From positions 682,001 through 746,000 of the forward strand of contig NZ_JACCBM010000001.1 in NCBI RefSeq assembly GCF_013409865.1: DNA of 64,000 nt. Reading direction: 5' to 3'. The DNA is from Herbiconiux flava (GTDB lineage Bacteria; Actinomycetota; Actinomycetes; Actinomycetales; Microbacteriaceae). Below the pieces are notes generated by a model. That model ran no database searches. It was not told where the DNA came from and saw only the letters and a list, made by a program, of their open reading frames with translations. The translations under genes and the position numbers were made by a program. Positions 53,318-63,707 of the stretch are shown here, piece after piece; position 1 is the stretch's first letter, and each line of letters starts with the position of its first letter.

Positions 53318-53784
53318 CGCGGGTCTCCCGACGCGTCGGAGTCGACGGGCATCCGGTCGCGGCCCTCAGGGGAGCCGAGTGCCGCCCCGAGCGCGATGCC
53401 GGCCCAGCTGGCCAGCGCGCCGAGCACGACGGTGGCGAGGCCGTAGCCGAGCGCCAGCGCGACGCCGCCCGAGGTGAGCAGCACCGCGCTGTCGGACGAG
53501 AGCGCGCTGTAGGTGGTGAAGCCGCCGAGCACGCCGGTGCCGAGGAGCAGGCGGAGCGTGCGCCGTCGCCCCGTGTCGGGGCCGCGGGCGGTGAGGGCCT
53601 GCAGCAGCATCCCGAGCACGAAGGCGCCCACGATGTTGATGCCGAAGATCGCCACGGGGAACCCCCCGATCGGATGCACGAGCAGCCCGATGCCGGCCCG
53701 CAGCGCCGTTCCCACCGCTCCCCCGGCGGCCACGAGGGCCACCGGCCCGGCCCGGAGGTGGTCGGCCCGTCGCGCTCTCGTCAC
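53314..53784 (-). CDS. crcB: Fluoride channel CrcB/Fluc, subunit 1
   Basis: 156 residues from GTG 53784, six bases after TAGCCT (leaderless). GGAVGTALRAGIGLLV, FGINIVGAFVLGMLLQAL and GTGVLGGFTTYSALSSDSAVLL show the Fluc helices; the helix 3 Phe is Tyr and the conserved Glu after it is Asp here, a sign of specialisation relative to subunit 2. A C-terminal extension of ~25 charged residues is present. No fluoride riboswitch is seen upstream. Confidence 0.93.
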   Translation of the reverse strand: MTRARRADHLRAGPVALVAAGGAVGTALRAGIGLLVHPIGGFPVAIFGINIVGAFVLGMLLQALTARGPDTGRRRTLRLLLGTGVLGGFTTYSALSSDSAVLLTSGGVALALGYGLATVVLGALASWAGIALGAALGSPEGRDRMPVDSDASGDPR

Positions 53785-53837
53785 GCGCTCAGGCTACTCC
53801 GACCTCCGCGCCGGACCGGTCGCCCCGGCCACCCGGG

Positions 53838-54503
53838 TCAGGCGCTGGGGCGCCTCCTCAGCACGACCGCCAGCACCACGACGACCGCGAGGAGCAGCAG
53901 CACGGCCGCACCGACACCGACGAACACGAGCGGCACCGCCGCGGAGCCGTCGGCCGCAGCGGGCGCGGGCATCGCCGAGGCGGTGGCCGACGAGGTGGGC
54001 GCGGCAGGCGCGGCGGTGGCCGTCGCGCTCGGCGCCTCACTCGGTGCCGCAGGTGTCGGCGCCGCGGCCACCGGCCCCTGGTAGTCGAAGGCGTACTCCC
54101 CCGACACCGGATGCCCGTCGGACGAGACCGTCTGCCAGATCACCGTGTACGAGCCGACGGTGGTCGGCGCCACCGCGATGCCGAGCGTGCTGTCGACGAT
54201 CGACACCTCACCGCTGGAGACCGTCGCCCCGGCCGGATCGTTCACCTGGACGGCGATCCCCGCCCCGAGCTCGGTCAGCGGCGGTTCGTTGAACGTGAGC
54301 GACACCTCGGTCAGCGCCTCGGTCACCGTCGTGTCGGCGGCCGGCGTGGTCGACACGAGGAAGTCGTGAGCGGATGCGGCGGAGCCGCCCGCCACGAGAC
54401 CCGCCAGGCCGAGTCCGGTCGCGAGCACCCCGGCCACCAGACCGCGGAGCACGCGCCGCCGCGCCCCGGCGACCGCCGGGCGCCGGTCGTCCCCGCGCCT
54501 CAT
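53838..54503 (-). CDS. CopC-domain copper protein with C-terminal anchor
   Basis: 221 residues. An Arg-rich N-terminus and hydrophobic signal (LVAGVLATGLGLAGLVAGGSAASA) with cleavage before HDFLVSTTPAADTTV, so that His becomes residue 1 of the mature chain as in CopC Cu(II) sites. The CopC fold runs to SSDGHPVSGEYAFDYQG, with Asp and His completing the site. Then a Pro/Ala/Ser/Thr linker and a terminal helix (LVFVGVGAAVLLLLAVVVVLAVVL) plus RRRPSA. It binds copper outside the membrane. Overlaps the YcnI-type gene by 4 bp. Confidence 0.92.
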   Translation of the reverse strand: MRRGDDRRPAVAGARRRVLRGLVAGVLATGLGLAGLVAGGSAASAHDFLVSTTPAADTTVTEALTEVSLTFNEPPLTELGAGIAVQVNDPAGATVSSGEVSIVDSTLGIAVAPTTVGSYTVIWQTVSSDGHPVSGEYAFDYQGPVAAAPTPAAPSEAPSATATAAPAAPTSSATASAMPAPAAADGSAAVPLVFVGVGAAVLLLLAVVVVLAVVLRRRPSA

Positions 54504-55270
54504 CGGCCGACCGTCCCGGCTCCGGCACCCGGACGGCGGCGCACGAGAGCCACCGCGGCCAGCACCAGGGCGCCGGCGCCGAGCACGAAGCCGCCGATGC
54601 CGAAGCCGAGGCCGAGGGCCCCGAGGTCATCCGATTCCGAGCCGGAAGCCGTCGCATCCGATCCCGAACCCGCCGTCACCGGCGCCATCCCCGCGTGCTC
54701 GTCCACCGGCGGGGCGTCGTTCACGTACAGCACGGGCGCCGGGTGCTCGGGCTCCGACCCGTCGTCACCGAGCGGCTCGTCCCAGTGCACGACCGAGCCG
54801 TCCGAGTACCCCTGATGTGCAGGCAGCGCGATCGACCCGGTGTCGGGCACCGGCCCGACCGAGATCGGGAAGAGCTGGAACTCCCCGTCCCCGATGCCCT
54901 CCCCGGTCGCGGTCCAGGTCACCGACACCGGGGCCTCGGTGATGGTGGCGTCGCCGACCTCGATCGGTTCGGGCAGCGCGGCCTCGGTGACCTGGGCGGT
55001 CCAGCCGGGCACGGGCTGGTAGCTGACGCTGGTGAAGGGCGTGCCGGTCGGCAGGTCGACGGTGAGCGAGGTGGTGCTCGCCGTGGCCGACTCGTTCGGC
55101 ACCTTGAAGGTGAGGGTGGTGTAGCCGCCGGGGCTCGCCTGGCCGGGGTCGACGCGCACGTGCGCGCTGGCCGAGAGGGGTGCCGCGATCGCGAGGGCGA
55201 GGGCGGCGAGACCCGAGAGGGTCGCGATTCCGGTCGTGCGGGCACGCCGGGAAGAGGTCTGAGAGGTCAT
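54500..55270 (-). CDS. YcnI family copper-binding protein (DUF1775)
   Basis: 256 residues. The signal peptide ends LSASAHVRVDPGQASPGGYTTLTFKVPNE: cleavage before His places the mature N-terminal histidine used for Cu(II) binding in YcnI, and the following segment is the DUF1775 signature. The domain ends around residue 165 (SDGSVVHWDEPLGDDG). A long Asp/Glu/Ser/Pro linker and a C-terminal helix (GFGIGGFVLGAGALVLAAVAL) with RRRPGAG anchor it. Together with CopC it likely handles extracytoplasmic copper. Confidence 0.92.
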   Translation of the reverse strand: MTSQTSSRRARTTGIATLSGLAALALAIAAPLSASAHVRVDPGQASPGGYTTLTFKVPNESATASTTSLTVDLPTGTPFTSVSYQPVPGWTAQVTEAALPEPIEVGDATITEAPVSVTWTATGEGIGDGEFQLFPISVGPVPDTGSIALPAHQGYSDGSVVHWDEPLGDDGSEPEHPAPVLYVNDAPPVDEHAGMAPVTAGSGSDATASGSESDDLGALGLGFGIGGFVLGAGALVLAAVALVRRRPGAGAGTVGR

Positions 55271-55342
55271 GGTTTCCGATTTCGTTCGAAGGAGAGGGGT
55301 CGCGGGAGCGCGCGCACCGGCCCTTCGGAACTCGCAACGAGC

Positions 55343-56038
55343 TCAGAACGACGGATGCGCGGCGAACCCCGTCGGCGGCCCTCGGTGACCGCGGCTTCCG
55401 AGCGCGAGCATCCACTCCCTCAGGGCCGGCCCCACGGCGACGCTGAACTGCCGCAGCCGGTGGACCGGGGGTGAATTCTCGGTGACCGCCCCGTGCAGCA
55501 CGACGGCGAGACGCGCGAGCGTCACCGTCGCCACCCGTCCGGCGAGCACCCGCACGGGCTCCCAGATCCGGTGCCGGCCGAGCGCCAGGAGCCGCCGCGC
55601 CGCGAGCTCGCCGCGGGCCAGCACCAGCACCGTGAGCACCGCCGCGACCGCGTGCGAGACCCACATCCAGCCGGAGTCGTGGGCGTGCGCGGGGGCGGTG
55701 GCGAGGGAGCTCTGCAGAGCATCCGGAACCAGGGTCGACACCGGGCGGCCGTGGTGGTGGGAGGTCGCGACGGCGAGCCCGGAGCCCGTGCCGCTGCCGA
55801 CCGCGAAGAGCAGGTGGAAGGCGAACTGGCTGATCAGCACGGCGATGGCGAGGCGGGGAACCGAGAGCCGCCGACCTGCGAGGCCGACGCAGACGAGGGC
55901 GGCGAAGGCCGCGGCGAGCGCCGCGCCGGCCTGGCCGGGGGCTCCTCCCCCGGCCGCCACGTGCGAGAGGGCCGCGAGGAAGAGGGCGATCGCGGCGGCG
56001 GCGAGACCGCGTGCGGCCCTCGTCGTCCTGCTCGTCAT
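55343..56038 (-). CDS. His-containing membrane protein of copper cluster
   Basis: 231 residues, about four hydrophobic segments (10-30, 38-55, 62-82, 125-140) and a basic C-terminal half. The extracytoplasmic loop has SHHHGRPVS and TAPAHAHDSGWMWVSHAVA, two His clusters suitable for metal binding. It reads into the YcnI and CopC genes (72 bp gap), and proteins of this pattern accompany them in actinobacteria, so a role in copper handling is inferred. No catalytic motif. The -10 candidate TAAGAT (56086-56081) lies 42 bp upstream of the ATG. Confidence 0.68.
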   Translation of the reverse strand: MTSRTTRAARGLAAAAIALFLAALSHVAAGGGAPGQAGAALAAAFAALVCVGLAGRRLSVPRLAIAVLISQFAFHLLFAVGSGTGSGLAVATSHHHGRPVSTLVPDALQSSLATAPAHAHDSGWMWVSHAVAAVLTVLVLARGELAARRLLALGRHRIWEPVRVLAGRVATVTLARLAVVLHGAVTENSPPVHRLRQFSVAVGPALREWMLALGSRGHRGPPTGFAAHPSF

Positions 56039-56116
56039 CCGCTCGCCTCTCCCGCGTGCGCGAGTGGCGCCGCACCCTCGATCTTAAGTCGCGAAACGAA
56101 CCGGCTCGGCACCCAC

Positions 56117-56209
56117 TTGACTTAACTTCTGACAGACGAGAAGTTAGACGAACTAGATACATGGCGTTAAAGCCGGCGGATGTCAACCCCCTATGTCCCC
56201 ATTAGGGGG
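56117..56209. promoter_or_regulatory. AT-rich regulatory region with two inverted repeats
   Basis: In the 285-bp gap between divergent genes: TTGACT (56117-56122), a perfect 8-bp repeat TAACTTCT-N8-AGAAGTTA (56123-56146), TAGATA (56154-56159), and CCCCCTA-N9-TAGGGGG (56187-56209). The surrounding DNA is visibly poorer in GC than coding DNA. Elements could serve the copper cluster leftward or the sigma factor rightward. The remaining stretch to 56310 shows no gene. Confidence 0.55.
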
Positions 56210-56323
56210 CACAGCCGGAGGCGGGCTAACCTGCCGATACGACCGGGATGAACGCACTGCACCGCACGGCTCGGGTGCAGTCGCAGTGCAAGCGAAGCAG
56301 TCGAAGCAGATACGGAGATGAAG

Positions 56324-57298
56324 ATGTCACGCTCAACAGTCACGACCGCACCGGAGATCGACGAGGCCGAGCCGCAGGCACGGCTGAGCGACATCCGAGG
56401 CGCCTCCGAAGACCCCGTGAAGGACTACCTGCGCCAGATCGGGCGCACCGCCCTTCTCACCGCCGAGGACGAGGTCGACCTCGGCCGCCGCATCGAGGTC
56501 GGCGTCATCGCCGACGCGAAGCTGGCCGAGAACCCCGTCATCGACGCCACCCTGAAGCGCGAGCTGCAGTACCTGGCCCGTGACGGCCAGGCCGCGAAGC
56601 GCCAGCTGATCCAGGCCAACCTCCGCCTCGTGGTCTCGATCGCCAAGCGCTACCTCGAGCGCGGCCTCCCCTTCCTCGACCTGATCCAGGAGGGCAACAT
56701 CGGCCTCGTGCGGGCCGTCGAGAAGTTCGACTACCAGGCCGGCTTCAAGTTCTCGACCTACGGCTCCTGGTGGATCAAGCAGTCCATCAACCGTGCCCTC
56801 GCCGACAGCGGCCGCATCATCCGCATCCCGGTGCACACCTCGGAGAAGATCTCCTCGATCACCCGCATGCAGCGCCGGCTGATGATCGAGCTGGGCCGCG
56901 AGCCCTCCATCGACGAGGTGGCCGCCGCGGTCGACCTGCCGCCCGCCAAGGTGCAGGAGCTCATCCGCCACGGTCGCGACACCGTCTCGATCCACACGCC
57001 CGTCGGAGACGACGACGCCGAGCTCGGCGACCTGATCGAGGACACGACCCAGGCCCAGCCGTTCGACGCCGCCGCCGCGACGCTGCAGCACCACGACCTC
57101 TCGGTGGCGCTGGCCACCCTGCCTCCCCGCGAGGCCCGGGTCGTCTGCATGCGCTTCGGTCTCGACGGGGAGGACCCCATGTCGTTCGACCAGATCGGCG
57201 ACGTGCTCGGCGTCTCGCGTGAGCGCGCCCGCCAGATCCAGCGCCGTGCGCTCGGCATGCTGCGCGACGAGGCACTGCACGACTACCTGATCGCCTGA
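56324..57298 (+). CDS. Group 2 sigma-70 factor (SigB/HrdD-like)
   Basis: 324 residues from ATG 56324, whose GGAG sits six bases upstream (the ATG at 56318 has none). Region 1.2 ([29 protein letters not shown]), region 2 ([59 protein letters not shown]), region 3 ([21 protein letters not shown]) and region 4 ([34 protein letters not shown]) are complete, but the long region 1.1 of the housekeeping factor is missing. This is the form of non-essential, stress or stationary-phase primary-like sigma factors. No anti-sigma gene is adjacent. Confidence 0.9.
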   Translation: MSRSTVTTAPEIDEAEPQARLSDIRGASEDPVKDYLRQIGRTALLTAEDEVDLGRRIEVGVIADAKLAENPVIDATLKRELQYLARDGQAAKRQLIQANLRLVVSIAKRYLERGLPFLDLIQEGNIGLVRAVEKFDYQAGFKFSTYGSWWIKQSINRALADSGRIIRIPVHTSEKISSITRMQRRLMIELGREPSIDEVAAAVDLPPAKVQELIRHGRDTVSIHTPVGDDDAELGDLIEDTTQAQPFDAAAATLQHHDLSVALATLPPREARVVCMRFGLDGEDPMSFDQIGDVLGVSRERARQIQRRALGMLRDEALHDYLIA

Positions 57299-57330
57299 CG
57301 ACCCCGGCTCGCCATCCGGTCGCATCTCCA

Positions 57331-57404
57331 CTGACGCCCGTCCCTCCGGGGGCGGGCGTCAGCCGTATCCGGTGCCCGCCCGTCCCTCCCGGGGCGGGCG
57401 TCAG
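57331..57404 (+). terminator. Duplicated terminator hairpins after the sigma factor gene
   Basis: Hairpin 1: CTGACGCCCG (57331-57340) with CGGGCGTCAG (57353-57362). Hairpin 2: CGCCCG (57377-57382) with CGGGCG (57395-57400), the same sequence repeated 42 bp later (CGCCCGTCCCTCC then GGGGCGGGCGTCAGCCGT in both). A tandem duplication of a strong terminator. Confidence 0.82.
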
Positions 57405-57439
57405 CCGTGTGCGGGCGGTTCGGGTCCAGACTGGATGCA

Positions 57440-60043
<2,604 letters not shown>

Positions 60044-60097
60044 CCGGCCCCCGGCTCGGCGGCAGGCCCGGCGGCAGGCCCGTCAGCGGGTGGCGGC

Positions 60098-61411
60098 TCA
60101 ACCGACGCGCCCGCGACTCCGGCCGACCGCGCGCACCACGAGGCGGCCGAGCAGCCCCACCGCCACCACCGCGGCGCCCGCCACCACCGAGGGCACGGGC
60201 AGCGTCACCACGAGCACCGCGCAGCCCACCGCGCCGAGCACCGGCAGGGCGCGCGGGTACCGCCGCGCATCCGGAGCCTGGGTGAACGCCGCCGCGTTCG
60301 CCACGAAGTAGTAGAGCAGCACCCCGAACGACGAGAAGCCGATCGCCCCGCGCAGATCGACCGTCAGCACGATCAGCACCACCACGGCGCCCAGCACGAG
60401 CTCGGCCCGCCGGGGCACCCGGTGGAGCGGATGCACGGCGGCGAGCCCCCGCGGCAGATCGCCCTCCCTGGCCATCGCCAGCGCGGTGCGTCCCACCCCT
60501 GCCACGAGCGCGAGCAGCGCCCCGAGGCACGCCAGCGCGGCGCCGACCCGCACGACCGGCGCCGCCCGGTCCCACCCGTTCGCGCGCACCACGGACACGA
60601 GCGGATCGGCCGACGACGCCAGCCCCACCGGCCCGAGCGCGCCCAGGGCGACCGCGGCGATGACGGCGTAGAGCACGAGCGCGATACCGAAGGCGACGGC
60701 GATCGCGCGCGGGATAGTGCGGGTGGGGTTCCGCACCTCCTCCCCCAGGGTCGCGATGCGGGCGTAGCCGGCGAAGGCGAAGAAGAGCAGGCCGGCGCCC
60801 TGCAGCACGCCGTAGGCATCGGGAGCGACGGCGACGGATGCGCCAGCCGCCGCTTCCGCACCGCCCGACGCCGCACCGCCGACCAGCGCCGGCACCGCCG
60901 ACACGGCCACGAGCACCAGCACGGCCAGCACCGCGACCACGAGCACCCGTGCCAGCCGCGCAGTGCGGGTGATGCCGAAGGAGTTGACCGCGACCAGGGC
61001 CGCGACGGCGAGCGCCGCCACCGGCCGCTGCCACGCGGGCGGAACGGCGTAGGCGGCGAAGGCGAGCGCCATGGCCGCGCAGCTCGCGGTCTTGCCGATC
61101 ACGAAGCACCAGCCGGCGGCGAAGCCCCACCACTCCCCCAGCCGCTCGCGCCCGTAGACGTAGGTGCCGCCGGCCGAGGGGTACTGGGCGGCGAGCTGGG
61201 CCGACGAGCTCGCGTTGGCGTATGCCACGACCGCGGCCACCAGCAGCGCGACGAGCAGCAGCGACCCGGCGGCGCCCGCGGCGGGCGCGAGCGCCGAGAA
61301 GATGCCGGCTCCGATCATCGCGGCCAGCCCGATCACGACGGCGTCGCCGAGCCCCAGCCGCCGGGCGAGGGGTGCGGCGGCGTCGGGCGCGGAGGGCGCT
61401 GAGGTGCTCAC
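60098..61411 (-). CDS. APC family amino acid permease
   Basis: 437 residues from GTG 61411, six bases after TAGGGT (leaderless). Twelve predicted helices. LGLGDAVVIGLAAMIGAGIFSALAPAAGAAGS is the classic APC helix 1 with the GAGIF substrate-binding break; ASSAQLAAQYPSAGGTYVYGRERLG helix 2-3; FFAFAGYARIATLGEEVRNPTRTIPRAI helix 6 and its loop. Likely an amino acid or amine importer or exchanger. Between this gene and the UvrA-like gene (convergent) is a short duplicated GGCGGCAGGCCCG. Confidence 0.9.
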   Translation of the reverse strand: MSTSAPSAPDAAAPLARRLGLGDAVVIGLAAMIGAGIFSALAPAAGAAGSLLLVALLVAAVVAYANASSSAQLAAQYPSAGGTYVYGRERLGEWWGFAAGWCFVIGKTASCAAMALAFAAYAVPPAWQRPVAALAVAALVAVNSFGITRTARLARVLVVAVLAVLVLVAVSAVPALVGGAASGGAEAAAGASVAVAPDAYGVLQGAGLLFFAFAGYARIATLGEEVRNPTRTIPRAIAVAFGIALVLYAVIAAVALGALGPVGLASSADPLVSVVRANGWDRAAPVVRVGAALACLGALLALVAGVGRTALAMAREGDLPRGLAAVHPLHRVPRRAELVLGAVVVLIVLTVDLRGAIGFSSFGVLLYYFVANAAAFTQAPDARRYPRALPVLGAVGCAVLVVTLPVPSVVAGAAVVAVGLLGRLVVRAVGRSRGRVG

Positions 61412-61457
61412 GCCCGCACCCTACCCGTCCCCTGTGAACGGCTGGCGGAAGCCGCTC

Positions 61458-62816
61458 TCAGAGCCGCGGCACCGGCACGAGCCCCGCGATGATCGAGTGG
61501 CCGCGCGCCGAGAAGTGGATGCCGTCCGCGTCCACGTCGGGTCGGAGCAGCGAGGGCTGCAGCGGATCCCGCAGCGCGTAGTCCGCGTCGATCACCCGGT
61601 CGACGCCGGGCGGCACGAGCCCGAGCCACGCGTTCCAGTCGAGCCGCGTCTGCTCCTCGGCGGGGCCGAGATCGCGGGGCGGCTCCGTCATCGCGTACAC
61701 CCGGGCATCCGGCCACAATCGCTTCACCGTCGACACGATCGCCGACCAGTCGCGCTGGATGTCGGCGAGCGGTCGCCCGTGGGCGATGTCGTTCGAGGCC
61801 GTCCAGATCGTGACGACGTCGGGGTCGAGCTCGCCGTACTCCTGCCACTTCGCGGATGCGGGCGCGAACACCGGCGTCTGGGCCCCCGGCGACGCGAAAG
61901 TCACCGCGGCCGCGTCGTTCGACAGGGCCCACTGCTGCGGCCACGCGGTGGCCTGACCCCGGGTCGGCGAGGCGGCCTCGTCGTAGCTGCCCGGCGCGTT
62001 CAGCGAGTGCCCGATGCTCACCAGCACCGGCACGCCGGGGTCGACCTGGTACTCGATCCAGATGTCGAAGTAGCCGAGCGACACCGCCTGCCCCACTGCG
62101 CCGGCCGCCGCGAAGCGCTGCGACGCCCCACCGGTGTCGAGCCACGAGACGCCCGGCGTCGTGGCGAGCGTGGCGCCGGCCGGCGTGCTGAAGCCCAGGG
62201 CGAGCAGGTAGCTCGTATGAGCGTCGAGCTCGAAGCGGTCGGGCTCGATCCAGTCGGTGACGATCCCCTCGGCCGCGAGGTTGACCGTGCCCGAGACGCC
62301 GACGGGCGTGCCGTCGAACTGGCCGGTGAGTCCGGTGACGGATGCTCCGCCCGCCCCGATGGGCGCGGCCAGCTGCTCCCCCACCGCCATGCCCGTGATC
62401 GTCACGGGGTCGGTGAACACCTCCTCGGTGTTGAACTGCCAGTTGCGGAGGTGGATGCGGAACGCCCCCGCGTCGGCGCCGAGCTCGAACGGCAGGCGCA
62501 TGCTGGCGTCCAGCCGGGCCGACGGGCTCGGCACCGCCCGGTCGATGGTGTGGCCGAAGCTGTAGTCGACCGTGCGCTCGGGACTCCCGGCCTGGCGCTG
62601 CAGGGTGAGCCCTGATGGTCCGGGCCCCTCGGCGGCGAGCGTCGGCTCAGGAGCCGGCTCGGAGGCGACCGCCCAGACCGAGACCCCGGTGGCCACGAGG
62701 GCGAGCGCCGCGCTGGCGGCGGCGATGCCGATCAGCAGCCGGGGCCGGCGCTCGGCCGCACCGCGCACGCGCGCACGGGCGTCGCCGATCCGGTCGCGTG
62801 CGGGCCTGCGTTCCAT
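61458..62816 (-). CDS. Membrane-anchored SGNH/GDSL-type hydrolase
   Basis: 452 residues from ATG 62816, six bases after TACACT; GTG 62819 is less likely. One N-terminal helix (LLIGIAAASAALALVATGVSVWAVAS) exports the rest. Residues ~50-230 are beta-rich (jelly-roll-like, MRLPFELGADAGAFRIHLRNWQF). The C-terminal part holds LVSIGHSLNAPG (GHS nucleophile block), VVTIWTASNDIAHGRPLADIQRDW (Asn of block III) and near the end DADGIHFSARGHSIIAGL (Asp-x-x-His block V). Probably an extracytoplasmic esterase acting on cell-wall polymers; substrate unknown. Confidence 0.82.
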   Translation of the reverse strand: MERRPARDRIGDARARVRGAAERRPRLLIGIAAASAALALVATGVSVWAVASEPAPEPTLAAEGPGPSGLTLQRQAGSPERTVDYSFGHTIDRAVPSPSARLDASMRLPFELGADAGAFRIHLRNWQFNTEEVFTDPVTITGMAVGEQLAAPIGAGGASVTGLTGQFDGTPVGVSGTVNLAAEGIVTDWIEPDRFELDAHTSYLLALGFSTPAGATLATTPGVSWLDTGGASQRFAAAGAVGQAVSLGYFDIWIEYQVDPGVPVLVSIGHSLNAPGSYDEAASPTRGQATAWPQQWALSNDAAAVTFASPGAQTPVFAPASAKWQEYGELDPDVVTIWTASNDIAHGRPLADIQRDWSAIVSTVKRLWPDARVYAMTEPPRDLGPAEEQTRLDWNAWLGLVPPGVDRVIDADYALRDPLQPSLLRPDVDADGIHFSARGHSIIAGLVPVPRL

Positions 62817-62846
62817 CACAGAAGTGTAGGCAGACCTCCGGGGGTG

Positions 62847-63707
62847 CTAGGGACGCAGCACCCAGGTCCAGATCAGCAGCATGGTCACCACGAAGCCGCT
62901 GAGGAAGTTGAACCAGAGGAAGCGCTTCCACCCCTTGTTGGCGGTCTCCGCATCCTCGTCGCGCACCGACCAGTAGGGCACGACGCTCAGCGCGTAGGGC
63001 AACGCGAGCACCGCCGCGATCGGGCCGGGCCACTCCGAGGCGAGCAGCAGCAGCCCCGCCAGCACGTAGCACGCGAACGCGAACCGCACGGTCGCGCGCC
63101 CGCCGATGACGGTCGCGATCGAGGAGATGCCGCCCTCGCGGTCGGCCACGATGTCCTGCACCGCCCCGAAGGCGTGGCTCGCGACGCCCCAGAGGAAGAA
63201 GGCGCCGAGCACCGCCCAGAGCGCCGGGGTGAACACCGCCCCCGCCAGCACCAGGCCGTAGACCAGCGGGCTGACGAAGTGCGTCGACGAGGTGAGCGAG
63301 TCGAGGAAGGGCCGCTCCTTGAAGCGCAGCCCCTTCATGCTGTACGCGATCACGGCGAAGACGCTCACCGCGAGCACGAGCCACGACAGCGGCGACCCCA
63401 CGGCCACGAGATAGACGAGGAACGGGATGTTCGTGATCACCACGGCCCAGAGCGTGACCTTGTGCAGCGAACGGTCGAGCACCGCGCCCTCGACCCCGCC
63501 CTTCCGGGGGTTCCGCAGGTCGGACTCGTAGTCGAACACGTCGTTGATGCCGTACATCGCGAGGTTGTACGGGATCAGGAAGTAGATCGTGCCGAGCACG
63601 AACACGAGGTCGACCTCGCGCGTGGTCATCAGGTAGCCCGCCGCGAACGGGAAAGCCGTGTTCACCCACGACAGCGGGCGTGACGAGACCAGCAGCTGGC
63701 GGATCAT
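62847..63707 (-). CDS. crtEb: UbiA-type lycopene elongase (CrtEb-like)
   Basis: 286 residues from ATG 63707, overlapping the cyclase gene stop by 4 bp. Polytopic prenyltransferase with the two Asp-rich motifs NDVFDYESDLRNPRKGG (first, about 66-82) and DIVADREGGISSIATVIG (second, about 185-202) that bind prenyl diphosphate through Mg2+. LVSSRPLSWVNTAFPFAAGYLM and the ESDxxNPRKGG form match lycopene elongases that add two C5 units to lycopene to give C50 carotenoids (flavuxanthin/decaprenoxanthin pathway). Neighbouring cyclase supports this over menaquinone or heme roles. Confidence 0.9.
   Translation of the reverse strand: MIRQLLVSSRPLSWVNTAFPFAAGYLMTTREVDLVFVLGTIYFLIPYNLAMYGINDVFDYESDLRNPRKGGVEGAVLDRSLHKVTLWAVVITNIPFLVYLVAVGSPLSWLVLAVSVFAVIAYSMKGLRFKERPFLDSLTSSTHFVSPLVYGLVLAGAVFTPALWAVLGAFFLWGVASHAFGAVQDIVADREGGISSIATVIGGRATVRFAFACYVLAGLLLLASEWPGPIAAVLALPYALSVVPYWSVRDEDAETANKGWKRFLWFNFLSGFVVTMLLIWTWVLRP

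Noticed and set aside
53785..53837. Fluoride riboswitch before the crcB pair
   Set aside because: Only ~50 bp precede the leaderless start, and the conserved fluoride aptamer sequence is absent.
56161..56205. Short ATG frame in the sigma upstream region
   Set aside because: No ribosome site, no conserved features and it runs through a palindrome; more likely regulatory DNA.
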